From positions 62,001 to 126,000 of the forward strand of contig NZ_FNOI01000006.1 of assembly GCF_900107015.1 (NCBI RefSeq): a DNA stretch of 64,000 nucleotides, given 5' to 3'. Origin of the DNA: Litoreibacter albidus. Lineage in GTDB: Bacteria; Pseudomonadota; Alphaproteobacteria; Rhodobacterales; Rhodobacteraceae. A program made the position numbers and the translations under genes. Positions 7,702 through 16,776 of this stretch are shown here, piece by piece (positions within the stretch are counted from its first letter, which is position 1; every line of letters begins with the position of its first letter). Under the pieces are notes generated by a model. It did no database searches, was not told the origin of the DNA, and saw only the letters and a program-made list of their open reading frames with translations.

Positions 7702-9189
7702 ATGACAGATAAACCACAAGGCGATCCGCGCCACCTAGAGACGCTGGACCGTGACCTTGCGCGCTATTCCAACTTGGAAATGGCGACGAGCTACGTCTCG
7801 CGCCCGATCGTTGGCCCAAGCATCGCGCTTGTGTTCATCGTGCTGGCGGGCTTGGCGGCGGCCATGATCTTCGGGCAAGCCAATAACGCGCTCATCGTGA
7901 TCGTGGCGGCCTGCTTTGGCGCTTATATGGCGCTGAACATCGGGGCCAATGACGTAGCCAACAATATGGGCCCGGCGGTGGGCGCGAATGCACTGACCAT
8001 GGGCGGGGCCATCGCCATCGCCGTGGTGTTCGAGAGCGCGGGGGCCTTGCTGGCGGGGGGCGACGTTGTGTCGACTATCGCCAAAGGCATCATCGCGCCC
8101 GAGAGCATGGGTGACGCGCAAACGTTCATGTGGGCCATGCTTGCGGCGCTGCTGTCGGCGGCGCTTTGGGTGAACCTTGCCACATGGGTTGGCGCACCTG
8201 TGTCGACCACGCACTCCGTTGTGGGTGGTGTGATGGGGGCGGGGATCGCCTCTGCTGGGCTGGCGGCTGTGAGCTGGTCCACGATGGGCGCCATCGCTGC
8301 CAGCTGGGTTATTTCGCCGGTTCTGGGGGGCGTTATCGCCGCCGGGTTCTTGTGGCTGATCAAGTCGCGCATCATCTACCAAGACGATAAAATCGCGGCA
8401 GCCCGCAAATGGGTGCCGGTACTGGTGGGCATCATGGCAGGAGCTTTTGCGGCCTATCTGGCGCTGAAGGGCCTGAAAAAACTGATCAAGATTGATATGG
8501 CGACAGCCTTGATGATCGGCGCGGCCATTGGTGTGGCGACGTGGGCGGTGATGATCCCGCTGATCCGCAAGCAGTCCGAAGGGCTGGAGAACCGCAACAA
8601 ATCGCTGAAAGTGCTGTTTGGTATCCCGCTGGTTGTCTCGGCAGCCTTGCTAAGCTTCGCACACGGTGCCAACGACGTGGCGAACGCGGTGGGGCCTTTG
8701 GCGGCGATTGTGCAAGCATCGCAGTCCGGCGACTTTGTCGCGGCCATTAGCATTCCTGTGTGGGTCATGGTGATTGGTGCGCTTGGCATTTCCTTCGGGT
8801 TGTTCCTGTTCGGCCCGAAGCTGATCCGCATGGTGGGCAGCCAGATCACCAAGCTGAACCCGATGCGGGCCTATTGTGTGGCCTTGTCGGCGGCGATCAC
8901 CGTGATCGTGGCAAGCTGGCTTGGCCTGCCCGTGAGCTCCACGCATATCGCGGTGGGCGGTGTGTTCGGCGTTGGCTTCTTTCGCGAGTGGGATGCGGAG
9001 CGTCGCATCAAGAAGGCGCGTTTGGCCATGCCTGACCGTCCAGTCCTTGCCACCGAAGAGCGCCGCCGCCGCAAGCTGGTGCGTCGGTCGCACTTCATGA
9101 CGATCATCGCCGCATGGGTCATAACCGTGCCAGCAGCGGCGCTTTTGTCGGCGATCATCTTCTTGGGGATCTACACGATCATGGCCTGA
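7702..9189 (+). CDS. PitA-type inorganic phosphate transporter
   Basis: A 495-residue integral membrane protein of the PiT family, which cotransports metal-phosphate or phosphate with protons. It has the two inverted family signatures: GANDVANNMGPAVGANALT near residues 82-100, and GANDVANAVGPLAAI in the second half. Around ten hydrophobic segments are visible, and PVSTTHSVVGG and PVSSTHIAVGG repeats occur in each half, reflecting internal duplication. The N-terminal ~45 residues are soluble. It is monocistronic, with a hairpin over the ribosome-binding site and a strong terminator after it. Confidence 0.93.
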   Translation: MTDKPQGDPRHLETLDRDLARYSNLEMATSYVSRPIVGPSIALVFIVLAGLAAAMIFGQANNALIVIVAACFGAYMALNIGANDVANNMGPAVGANALTMGGAIAIAVVFESAGALLAGGDVVSTIAKGIIAPESMGDAQTFMWAMLAALLSAALWVNLATWVGAPVSTTHSVVGGVMGAGIASAGLAAVSWSTMGAIAASWVISPVLGGVIAAGFLWLIKSRIIYQDDKIAAARKWVPVLVGIMAGAFAAYLALKGLKKLIKIDMATALMIGAAIGVATWAVMIPLIRKQSEGLENRNKSLKVLFGIPLVVSAALLSFAHGANDVANAVGPLAAIVQASQSGDFVAAISIPVWVMVIGALGISFGLFLFGPKLIRMVGSQITKLNPMRAYCVALSAAITVIVASWLGLPVSSTHIAVGGVFGVGFFREWDAERRIKKARLAMPDRPVLATEERRRRKLVRRSHFMTIIAAWVITVPAAALLSAIIFLGIYTIMA

Positions 9190-9214
9190 TAAAACGGCCA
9201 GAGTTAGACGGGAT

Positions 9215-9247
9215 AAGGCGCGCGGCGAAGGCTGCGCGCCTTTTCTT
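9215..9247 (+). terminator. Rho-independent terminator after the phosphate transporter
   Basis: AAGGCGCGC (9215-9223) pairs with GCGCGCCTT (9234-9242), followed by a T-rich tract through 9247. It sits 26 bases after the pit stop codon and separates that gene from the convergent acyl-CoA synthetase. Confidence 0.85.
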
Positions 9248-9266
9248 TTGGCTGCCGTTTACGGTG

Positions 9267-10901
9267 CTAGCATTGGCCTAGATCGGCAAGCATCGCGTCG
9301 CGCATGATGAACTTCTGCGGCTTGCCCGTGACCGTCATTGGCAGCTCATCCTTGAAGCGGATGTGCAGCGGCAGCTTGTAATGCGCGATCTGGCCTTTGC
9401 AGAAGGCGCGGATGTCGTCGGCGGTTGTGCTCGCCCCGTCGCGCAACACCAGCCACGCGCAGACGACCTCGCCGTAGGTGTCGTCAGGGATGCCGAAGAC
9501 CTGCGCTTGCGCGACGTCTGGATGGGTGAACAAGAACTCCTCAATCTCACGCGGGAATATGTTTTCACCGCCACGGCAGATCATGTCTTTGACCCGTCCG
9601 GTGATTTTCACGTAGCCCTCGTCGTCCATCGTGGCCAGATCGCCGGTGTACATCCACCCGTCGCGGATGGCGCTGGAGGTTTTCGCGTCCTCGCCCCAGT
9701 AGCCTTGCATCACGGAGTAGCCACGGGTCAGCAGCTCCCCTTGGGTGCCGACGGGAGTGGTTTGGCCGTCTTCGCCCACGATCTTCACCTCCACATGCGG
9801 GTGGATGCGGCCCACGGTGCCGACGCGTTTATCAAGCGGGTCATCAAGGCCGGACTGGAAGGACACCGGCGACGTTTCCGTCATGCCGTAGGCGATGGTC
9901 ACGCCTGTCATATGCATATCGCGCTGCACCTGCTTCATGATCTCGCGCGGGCAGGGCGCCCCCGCCATGATGCCTGTGCGCAGGTGGCTGAGATCGAAGG
10001 TGTCGAAATCGGGCAATGCCATCTCATTCACGAACATGGTCGGCACACCGTAGAGGGCGGTGCATTTCTCGTCGTGGACGGCTTGCAGGGTTTCGCGCGG
10101 CTCGAACCCCTCACCGGGGATCACCATCGTGGCCCCATGCGCGACAGAGCCGAGCGTGCCCATGACCATGCCAAAGCAGTGATAGAACGGCACGGGAATG
10201 CAGAGCCTGTCGGTGTGGCTGAAGTCCATCGTGGCGGTTGTGAAATAGGCGTTGTTGACCACGTTTCGGTGCGTCAGGCAGGTACCTTTGGGGTGCCCCG
10301 TGGTGCCGGAGGTATATTGGATGTTGATCACATCCTCAGGCGCAAGTGTCGCCGTGACGGCGTCGAGCGCGCTGGTGTCGTCGTCGCTGATATCGTCGAA
10401 GGCCAAGAAGCCATCTGGCGCGTCGCCCATTGCGATAAGGTGGCGCAGGGACGCGGGTTTGGGATCAAGCGCGCGGATCATCGCGATATAGTCGGACGAC
10501 TTGAAGTTTTGCGCCGTGACTAGCGCCGCGCAGCCGACTTTGTCCAAAGCATAGGCCAGCTCGGATTGTCTGTAGGCGGGGTTGATGCAGACCAGAATGG
10601 CGCCGATACGCGCCGTGGCGAATTGGGTGAGCAGCCATTCCACACGGTTCGGCGACCAGATGCCGACGCGGTCGCCTTTGCCAAGGCCCAGCTTTAGGAA
10701 ACCCGCTGCGAGACGGTCTACCTCGCGGGCGAATTCTGCGTAGGTCCAGCGGATGTTTTGCTTGGGGAATATGCAGGCTTCGTGGTCGGGGAAGCGGCTG
10801 GCGGTTTGCGCCAGAAGGGCCGGAATTGTGAGGTCGAGCAGGGGCGCATCTGTTGCGCCGACGACATGCGAAAGGCCACCGATGGGGCGTCTGTTGGTCA
10901 T
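9267..10901 (-). CDS. AMP-binding acyl-CoA synthetase
   Basis: 544 residues of the ANL superfamily, activating a fatty or other carboxylic acid to its acyl-CoA through an acyl-adenylate. Motifs include the P-loop-like YTSGTTGHPKG (about residue 195), YGMTETSP, YTGDLATMDDEGY and GRVKDMICRGGENIFPREIE, with a C-terminal catalytic lysine in VTGKPQKF. Overall it resembles medium/long-chain fatty-acyl-CoA ligases (FadD/AcsF-like). The start has a clear GGGAGAA ribosome-binding site. It lies 57 bases after dtd on the same strand and may be the last gene of that long transcript. Confidence 0.9.
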   Translation of the reverse strand: MTNRRPIGGLSHVVGATDAPLLDLTIPALLAQTASRFPDHEACIFPKQNIRWTYAEFAREVDRLAAGFLKLGLGKGDRVGIWSPNRVEWLLTQFATARIGAILVCINPAYRQSELAYALDKVGCAALVTAQNFKSSDYIAMIRALDPKPASLRHLIAMGDAPDGFLAFDDISDDDTSALDAVTATLAPEDVINIQYTSGTTGHPKGTCLTHRNVVNNAYFTTATMDFSHTDRLCIPVPFYHCFGMVMGTLGSVAHGATMVIPGEGFEPRETLQAVHDEKCTALYGVPTMFVNEMALPDFDTFDLSHLRTGIMAGAPCPREIMKQVQRDMHMTGVTIAYGMTETSPVSFQSGLDDPLDKRVGTVGRIHPHVEVKIVGEDGQTTPVGTQGELLTRGYSVMQGYWGEDAKTSSAIRDGWMYTGDLATMDDEGYVKITGRVKDMICRGGENIFPREIEEFLFTHPDVAQAQVFGIPDDTYGEVVCAWLVLRDGASTTADDIRAFCKGQIAHYKLPLHIRFKDELPMTVTGKPQKFIMRDAMLADLGQC

Positions 10902-10958
10902 AGTGTGAGTTCTCCCTGAGCGGGAGCCTACGCGCTGAAAAACGCGCCGCCAAGGGGG

Positions 10959-11402
10959 CTATTGCGCGTCGTCTAACCAGATGGTTACGGGGCCGTCGTT
11001 GGTAAGGCTGACGGCCATATCCGCGCCGAATTCACCGGTTTCAACGGCAATGCCGAGGCCTGCCAAATCCGCCGCGAATTGCTCATAGAGCGCGCGGCCT
11101 TCCTCTGGGCGGGCGGCGGTGGAGAAGCCGGGGCGGTTCCCGCTGCGAGTGTCTGCGGCCAAAGTGAACTGGCTTACCACCAGCGCCGCACCGCCCGTGT
11201 CCAGCAAAGAGCGGTTCATTTTGCCCGTGTCGTCTTTAAAGATGCGCAGCTTCGAGACTTTCGCGGCCATGCGGGTGACCTGCGCGGGCGTGTCGCCCGC
11301 CATTGCGCAGACCAGTATCAGCAGCCCCGCGCCGCATTGGCCCACCTGTTCGCCGTCCACGGCGACAGAGGCTTGCGTTACGCGTTGCAGCAAGGCCCTC
11401 AT
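10959..11402 (-). CDS. dtd: D-aminoacyl-tRNA deacylase
   Basis: 147 residues, the usual Dtd length. It hydrolyses D-amino acids (and glycine on tRNA-Ala) from mischarged tRNAs. Visible are the family start [13 protein letters not shown], the SQFTLAAD motif with catalytic-site Ser and Gln, and the C-terminal [10 protein letters not shown] cross-subunit loop containing the Gly-cisPro motif. The ATG overlaps the stop of the PfkB-type kinase gene upstream in ATGA, so they are coupled. Confidence 0.95.
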   Translation of the reverse strand: MRALLQRVTQASVAVDGEQVGQCGAGLLILVCAMAGDTPAQVTRMAAKVSKLRIFKDDTGKMNRSLLDTGGAALVVSQFTLAADTRSGNRPGFSTAARPEEGRALYEQFAADLAGLGIAVETGEFGADMAVSLTNDGPVTIWLDDAQ

Positions 11403-12328
11403 AGCTCATGCGCCCACGGCGGGTTAGCGCCTGCGCGCGACACGGTGATTGCGGCGGTGCGGCCGCCCATTGCCAGCGCGCTGCGCAGCGTCTTTTCGGG
11501 CAGGTCGGCAAGTGTGGCTTTGTCCAAGGCGGCGGCGTCGCGCAGCCCCGCCAGAAAACCCGCGTTGAACGTGTCACCCGCGCCGACGGTGTCGACAACG
11601 TCGACCTTGTTAGCAGGGACCGTGACGCGGTGTTTGGCGGTGTAGCCGATGGAGCCTTCCGCGCCTTGGGTGATTAACACCACCTTGGTGCCCCGCGCGA
11701 TAAGCTCCCCCGCGAGCGTGTCGAGATCGCCGTCGCCTTCGAGCCAGTGCAAATCCTCATCGCTGAGTTTGACCACATCCGACATCGACATCATCGACTT
11801 GATACGGGCGACGTAGCCCTCGCGGTCGGTGATGAAAGTCGGGCGGATGTTGGGGTCAATCATGGTCACACGCGATGACGCCTCGCGCGCCAAAAGCGCC
11901 TGATAGGCACTGCCGCATGGCTCCCCCACCAAGGAGATGCCTCCGAAAAAGAGCGTCGATACGGTGTCGGGCAGGGCGGGTAAATCCGCCTCGGTCATCA
12001 TGCGTAGGGCGCTGTTTTCGTCGTAGAACGTGTAGGACGCGTGCCCGTCGCTCAGGCGCACGAAGGCCAATGTGGTGGGCCGCGAAGAGCGGACGGCGAA
12101 CTGCGATGAAACGCCTGCCTCCGTCAGCTTGGCGTCCAGCATTTCGCCGAACAGGTCGGTCGATAGGCCGCAAAAGAAACCAGGCTCCGCGCCGAGCCGC
12201 CCCAAAGCCACGGAGGTGTTGAAGACAGCGCCACCTGCGTAGGGCGCGAACGCCAACTCCCCCTCTTGAGAGACGCGGGGCAACATGTCGATAAGGGCTT
12301 CGCCGCAGCACAGGATCATGGTCGGCAC
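11399..12328 (-). CDS. PfkB-family carbohydrate kinase (fructokinase-like)
   Basis: 309 residues with the ribokinase/PfkB fold: an N-terminal [10 protein letters not shown], the [16 protein letters not shown] substrate-binding signature, and the C-terminal [16 protein letters not shown], which contains the catalytic Asp and the anion hole. The overall pattern resembles bacterial fructokinases, but sugar specificity is an inference. It starts eight bases after the zinc-ribbon gene and ends overlapping dtd, linking metabolism genes to the tail of the TelA operon. Confidence 0.88.
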   Translation of the reverse strand: MPTMILCCGEALIDMLPRVSQEGELAFAPYAGGAVFNTSVALGRLGAEPGFFCGLSTDLFGEMLDAKLTEAGVSSQFAVRSSRPTTLAFVRLSDGHASYTFYDENSALRMMTEADLPALPDTVSTLFFGGISLVGEPCGSAYQALLAREASSRVTMIDPNIRPTFITDREGYVARIKSMMSMSDVVKLSDEDLHWLEGDGDLDTLAGELIARGTKVVLITQGAEGSIGYTAKHRVTVPANKVDVVDTVGAGDTFNAGFLAGLRDAAALDKATLADLPEKTLRSALAMGGRTAAITVSRAGANPPWAHEL

Positions 12329-12336
12329 CTATCTTT

Positions 12337-13446
12337 CTATTGGTTCAGGGCCATTCCATAGCCAACAGCCAGCGCGACGATCAAGCCAATGATGACCGCA
12401 ATCGCAATTTTGACGGAAGAGTATGGGCGTTCCCCCTTAACAGTACCAGTCTGACCGTTGACCACAAAGCGGTAGGTCTTCCCGCGATACTTGTAGGCCG
12501 CCATCCAGACGGGCAGCAGGATGTGCTTGAAGGTGACGTCCTTGACGGTGGTATTGGCAGAGGTGATGCGTTGCTTGTCGCCGCCGATGTCAAAACGGAT
12601 GTCGCGGGTGATCATGGCATCCATCTTGGCGCGGGCCTCAACGAAGCCTTGCTCCAGATCGACGGTATACCCCTCGGCGCGAAACCCTGCGAGGTATTCG
12701 GGCGTGTAGGGGGCCAGTTGCGACAGGTTCCACGGCGCCAGCGCGTCGGTGTAGCTTTTGGGCAGGGAGGTGGACGCCAGCACCAAGACATCATCAAAGA
12801 ACCGCGCGACACGTCCACCGACGGCGGACCAGTGGGTTTTGGCGACGCGCTGCTGGTGGCGTTTGCCATCGCGCACGACGGTGCGGGTCTCGTAGTAGAT
12901 TTTGCCGCGCTGGCCCGTGTAGCTGGTTTTAGTGTCGGCGTCATAGGTCCAGAACGGCACGTAGATACCGCTGAGCTTGCGGCCCTTCTTGGCGTATTCC
13001 TGCAAGCCGTTGGGCGCGAACCAAAGCTGTCCCAGCCAATCGACCATGGCCTTCTGCGCGTCGCGCTCCGCCACCTCGAAGGGCAGTAGGGCGCGGGGCT
13101 TGATGTGGCGGTGGGTGCCGGTGTCAGTGACCACGGGGGTCGCACAGAACGGGCACTCGGCGGCGTGGCTGTCAGGGTCGAACTCGACCTGCGCGCCGCA
13201 GTTCGGACATTTGGAAACGCGGGTTTCCTCCATCTCTGACTCTTGCAACGTGCCGCGTAGTGCGGACTGGAAGTCCAGCTCGTGAATGGTCGATTGCACC
13301 GCTTCCAGCATTGGCTCGACGTTGCCGCAATGGTCGCATTTTAGCGCGTTGTCTTCGGGGTCGAACCGCAGGTCGGAGCCGCAGGTGTCGCAGGGGAACC
13401 TGTGCTCGATCTCGGGGGCCGTTTTGTCGAGGGGGTTATCGCTCAT
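12337..13446 (-). CDS. Double zinc-ribbon protein with C-terminal membrane anchor
   Basis: 369 residues. Two zinc ribbons lie at the N-terminus (Cys19/22/37/40 and Cys80/83/98/101), each CxxC-x14-CxxC. A long middle region is rich in Tyr and basic residues with no motif I recognise. One hydrophobic helix (about 345-365) ends the protein near GYGMALNQ, making it tail-anchored. It is 44 bases behind the SPFH gene, and the pairing with an SPFH protein suggests a shared membrane-associated complex. Some genomes label such proteins primosomal-PriA-like because of the ribbons, but there is no helicase here. The function is unknown. Confidence 0.82.
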   Translation of the reverse strand: MSDNPLDKTAPEIEHRFPCDTCGSDLRFDPEDNALKCDHCGNVEPMLEAVQSTIHELDFQSALRGTLQESEMEETRVSKCPNCGAQVEFDPDSHAAECPFCATPVVTDTGTHRHIKPRALLPFEVAERDAQKAMVDWLGQLWFAPNGLQEYAKKGRKLSGIYVPFWTYDADTKTSYTGQRGKIYYETRTVVRDGKRHQQRVAKTHWSAVGGRVARFFDDVLVLASTSLPKSYTDALAPWNLSQLAPYTPEYLAGFRAEGYTVDLEQGFVEARAKMDAMITRDIRFDIGGDKQRITSANTTVKDVTFKHILLPVWMAAYKYRGKTYRFVVNGQTGTVKGERPYSSVKIAIAVIIGLIVALAVGYGMALNQ

Positions 13447-13490
13447 GACGTTGGGTATTCCGCATGATGGTCAGGGGGCAGCGACGGGGG

Positions 13491-14606
13491 TTAGGCCGGT
13501 GGCGGCGGGGGCGGCAGGATGGTGAACAGGCGGGCAAGTTCCTGCACGTCGTCCGCTGGCAGCCAGCCGTCTTGACCTGCGGTCCAGACCAGCGTTTCGC
13601 GGGTTAACGTGCCCTCGGACGCCATGCGCCCCATTGCGGCCTTGGAATACGGGCCTTTGGTCGCGCCAGCTTCCGCGATGTGCCAGACGTGTTCCACGGG
13701 GGGCGGCGGCGGGGCTGCGTGCGTTGCCTGTGGCGCTTGGCCCCACGGCCCCGTGTTGCCCATCTGACCCGCCATCGCCATGCCCAAACCGGCGCCTATG
13801 CCAGCGCCCATGCCACCACCGGCAGCACCGGTGTTGGAGGCGGCGGCGGTCATGGCCTCCGCGGCGGAGTATTGAGTGAATTTGCCGAGATCCCCCGCGA
13901 TCCCCATGGAGGAGCGCTTGTCGAGTGCCGCTTCAACTGCGGCGGGCAGGGATATGTTTTCAATATAGAATTCGGGGATTGTGAGCCCGTAGTCCGCAAC
14001 AATCGGGGAGATCGCGGCGGCGATGAGCTTGCCCATATCGCCAGTGTTCGCGGCCATATCCAGCGCGGGGATGCCCGAGGATGCAATCACGCGGGAGAAT
14101 TCCTGCACGATGATATTGCGGATCTGGTAGCTGATCTCGTCCATGGTGAATTCGCCGTCAGTGCCGACGATCTCACGCAGGAACACGGCCGGATCAGTGA
14201 CGCGGACGGAGTAGGTGCCGAAGGCGCGGATGCGCAGGGGGCCGAATTCCGGATCGCGCAGCATGATCGGGTTTTTGGTGCCCCACTTCAGGTCATTGAA
14301 GCGGGTGGTGTTGACGAAGTAGATCTCGGACTTGAACGGCGATTTGAAGCCGTGGTCCCAGTGCTGCAACGTCGTCATGATCGGCATGTTGTTGGTTTCG
14401 AGCATATACAAGCCCGGGGTGAAGACATCGGCCAACTGGCCCTCGTGCACGAACACCGCCGCCTGACCTTCGCGGACGGTCAGCTTGGCGCCGTATTTGA
14501 TCTCATGGCCCTCGCGCTCGAACCGCGACACCATGGTGTCACGGGTGTCGTCGGTCCAATGGATGACGTCGATAAATTCACCGGTCAGAAAATCAAAAAT
14601 ACCCAT
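13491..14606 (-). CDS. SPFH-domain protein with C-terminal GYF-like domain
   Basis: 371 residues. The first ~240 form an SPFH/band-7 domain of the virion-core/YdjI type: EIKYGAKLTVREGQAAVFV, FGTYSVRVTDPAVFLREIVG and FYIENISLP are visible. A glycine-zipper-like stretch follows (about 255-280). The C-terminus (about 305-360) resembles a GYF_2/DUF4339 domain with W-x(n)-GPYS and GWLPADDV, ending in a proline run. There is no N-terminal transmembrane helix, unlike stomatins. SPFH proteins build oligomeric scaffolds on membranes, and GYF-like domains bind proline-rich peptides. Its gene sits between the DUF2927 lipoprotein and zinc-ribbon genes in one transcript. Confidence 0.87.
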   Translation of the reverse strand: MGIFDFLTGEFIDVIHWTDDTRDTMVSRFEREGHEIKYGAKLTVREGQAAVFVHEGQLADVFTPGLYMLETNNMPIMTTLQHWDHGFKSPFKSEIYFVNTTRFNDLKWGTKNPIMLRDPEFGPLRIRAFGTYSVRVTDPAVFLREIVGTDGEFTMDEISYQIRNIIVQEFSRVIASSGIPALDMAANTGDMGKLIAAAISPIVADYGLTIPEFYIENISLPAAVEAALDKRSSMGIAGDLGKFTQYSAAEAMTAAASNTGAAGGGMGAGIGAGLGMAMAGQMGNTGPWGQAPQATHAAPPPPPVEHVWHIAEAGATKGPYSKAAMGRMASEGTLTRETLVWTAGQDGWLPADDVQELARLFTILPPPPPPA

Positions 14607-14634
14607 GTGGTCCTCACAAATAATGGTCTTCGGG

Positions 14635-15582
14635 TTAGCTTTCGCCGCCCAGCAGTTCTGCTGCGATCACTTCGATGATCGGGCGGGCTTCGTCGGGGGA
14701 CGTGCCAAGCGGGAGGCGGTCGTCATATAGGATTTGCAGCAGCAATTCGTCGTGGCGGGTGAGCAGCGCGAATTCGTCGTCATCGTTGAAGATGGACGGG
14801 CGGGCTGCGGGGCTGTCGTTGCTGAGACCCAGCCCTTGCGCGATTTCTTCGTGGTAGCAACTTTCGCGTAAAAGATCGGGGTGTTCCGCGCGCACAATGG
14901 CCACCGCAGAATGGAAGCTGTCGGGGGTGGAGGCGTCGGAAAACGCGTAGACCGCGCAATAAATCGGGCGCGGCATGCTGGTGATCTGCGCGGCGATCCC
15001 TGCGTCCAGTCCGGGTATGAGCTTCATCAGCTCCGGGCCGAAGGCTTCTATCTCGTCGACGGTCAGGACGGCGACGTGGAAGTTCCCTTTGCCGCGTGTG
15101 ACACCGACTTTAGCGCCAGATACCCGCGACAGGCGGTTGGCGTAATCAGCGACGGTTTTCTGGTCCTTCGCGCGGATGTCTTTTGGCACGGCGGGGCCGA
15201 ACTGCATGGAGATGTTGACTGGCTTTTCCCACCGCTGCACGCGCCCTTCGGAGCGTTGGTTGGTATAGAGCCCGTCCACGAGGGTGAATTCGTTGAACAC
15301 CCCCACTTGGATGAAGTTGTTGACCAGTTGGCGTTTGGAGAACGGGGTGTCGATGCCGCCGCCGTCCGTGCGCATCAACCCTTGGGAGAGCAGGCTGCGC
15401 TGGACTTGGGCGTAATAGGCCGACAGCTCTTTCGAGCGGTCAGAGCGTTCCACCACCTTGGGCGCAGGCTTGGGCGCGGGGGCCACGCGCTGTGCGGGGC
15501 GGGGGCTGGACATAGGGGCCTCGCAGGCTGACAGCGTCACCGCCATCAGCCCCGCGACCGCAATATGAAACGCGCCCCGCAC
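14635..15582 (-). CDS. DUF2927 lipoprotein
   Basis: 315 residues with a lipoprotein signal peptide (hydrophobic run, then LSAC at about 17-20), so probably attached to a membrane on the periplasmic side. The C-terminal half matches the DUF2927 pattern as I remember it: CYHEEIAQGLGLSND, SIFNDDDEFALLT and LLQILYDDRLPLGTSPDEA. The His-Glu-Glu in CYHEEIAQGLG is reminiscent of a metal-binding motif. Start is GTG at 15582, three bases after telA. Function is not established; placement between TelA and SPFH genes implies a shared process. Confidence 0.85.
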   Translation of the reverse strand: MRGAFHIAVAGLMAVTLSACEAPMSSPRPAQRVAPAPKPAPKVVERSDRSKELSAYYAQVQRSLLSQGLMRTDGGGIDTPFSKRQLVNNFIQVGVFNEFTLVDGLYTNQRSEGRVQRWEKPVNISMQFGPAVPKDIRAKDQKTVADYANRLSRVSGAKVGVTRGKGNFHVAVLTVDEIEAFGPELMKLIPGLDAGIAAQITSMPRPIYCAVYAFSDASTPDSFHSAVAIVRAEHPDLLRESCYHEEIAQGLGLSNDSPAARPSIFNDDDEFALLTRHDELLLQILYDDRLPLGTSPDEARPIIEVIAAELLGGES

Positions 15583-15585
15583 CGG

Positions 15586-16773
15586 TTAACCTGCCGAACT
15601 GCCGAGGTTGTGACCGGAGGCTGTGCCGCGCGCGGTGGCGGAGGCCAGCGTATCGCGCAGCTCGCCTTCCATGTTTTGCAGCTCTGCCTCGGCTTCGGCG
15701 CGCTTGCGCTTGCCTTCGTCGGCGATGGCCAAGCTTTCCTCGATGGTGCCGATCAGATCGGCGTTGGCTTGCTTCACGGCCTCGATGTCGAAGACGCCGC
15801 GCTCCATTTCCTCGCGAACGGCCTTGTTGGCGGTGCGCAGGTTTTGGGCGTTGGCGGTCAACAACTCGTTCGTCAGGTCGTTGGCGTCCCGCACCGCAGC
15901 CGCAGCTTCGGAGGAGCGCTGAATGGTCAGCGCCTGCGCCAGTTGGGTTTCCCAAAGCGGCACGGTGTTCACGAGGGTGGAGTTGATCTTGGTGACCAGT
16001 GACTTGTCGTTTTCCTGCACCAAGCGGATGGAGGGCAGGGACTGCATTGTCACCTGACGGGTCAGCTTCAGGTCGTGGACACGGCGCTCCAGATCATCGC
16101 GCGCCGCGCGCAGGTCGCGCAGTTCTTGGGCGACCATCACCTGATCGCTCTCGTCAGCGGCCTTCACGGCGGCTTCCTTGGCGGGGATATCTGTGGCGTC
16201 AAGTTCGGCCAGTTTTTCCTCGCCAGCGGTGATGTAGAGGGCCAGTTCGTCGTAGAAATCCAACGTGCGATCGTAGAGCACATCCAGCGACTTGATGTCT
16301 TTCAGCAGCGTGTGCTCGTGGGTCAGCAGGTTGTCGGTGATGCTGTCGATCTGGCCTTGCACAGTTTCGTAGCGGGCCATGAATTTCGCGGCAGGGGCGG
16401 CGCGGCCTAGCAGTTTTTCCCACCAAGAGCGTTCGCGGCGCATGTCCATCTCGGAGATAGAGAAGCCGCGAATGGTGGTGACGATGTCGCGCAGGCTGCC
16501 GCCAGCGGGGCCGACATCCTTGTTTTTCACATCGGCCAGCATGGACTGGCTGATTTCTTGCAACCCAGCCTGTGCACCGGAGCCGAAGGACACGATGGAA
16601 TTCGTGTCGGTCATGTTGATTTCATCCATGCGGCGGCGAATTTCAGCGGCGACGGGTGCGTCAGCGGCGGCCAGTGGCACCAGATCGGTGGACGGCTCTT
16701 TCAACACAACGGCGGTGAGTTCGGCCAAGGCTTGGGTGGATTGTTCGGCTTTTTGGCGGACAGTATCAGACAT
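15586..16773 (-). CDS. TelA-family toxic anion resistance protein
   Basis: 395 residues of the TelA/KlaA family, linked by name to tellurite resistance, although its biochemical role is unclear. It is mostly charged alpha helix with coiled-coil character and no membrane segments. Recognisable stretches are GGSLRDIVTTIRGFSISEMD, RSWWEKLLGR, and LIRLVQENDKSLVTKINSTL-type sequence in the centre (SIRLVQENDKSL). It is three bases behind the XpaC-like gene, an association also found in other bacteria. The operon also contains SPFH and zinc-ribbon genes, and TerC is just upstream, so a membrane or metal-stress role is likely by context. Confidence 0.92.
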   Translation of the reverse strand: MSDTVRQKAEQSTQALAELTAVVLKEPSTDLVPLAAADAPVAAEIRRRMDEINMTDTNSIVSFGSGAQAGLQEISQSMLADVKNKDVGPAGGSLRDIVTTIRGFSISEMDMRRERSWWEKLLGRAAPAAKFMARYETVQGQIDSITDNLLTHEHTLLKDIKSLDVLYDRTLDFYDELALYITAGEEKLAELDATDIPAKEAAVKAADESDQVMVAQELRDLRAARDDLERRVHDLKLTRQVTMQSLPSIRLVQENDKSLVTKINSTLVNTVPLWETQLAQALTIQRSSEAAAAVRDANDLTNELLTANAQNLRTANKAVREEMERGVFDIEAVKQANADLIGTIEESLAIADEGKRKRAEAEAELQNMEGELRDTLASATARGTASGHNLGSSAG

Positions 16774-16776
16774 AGG

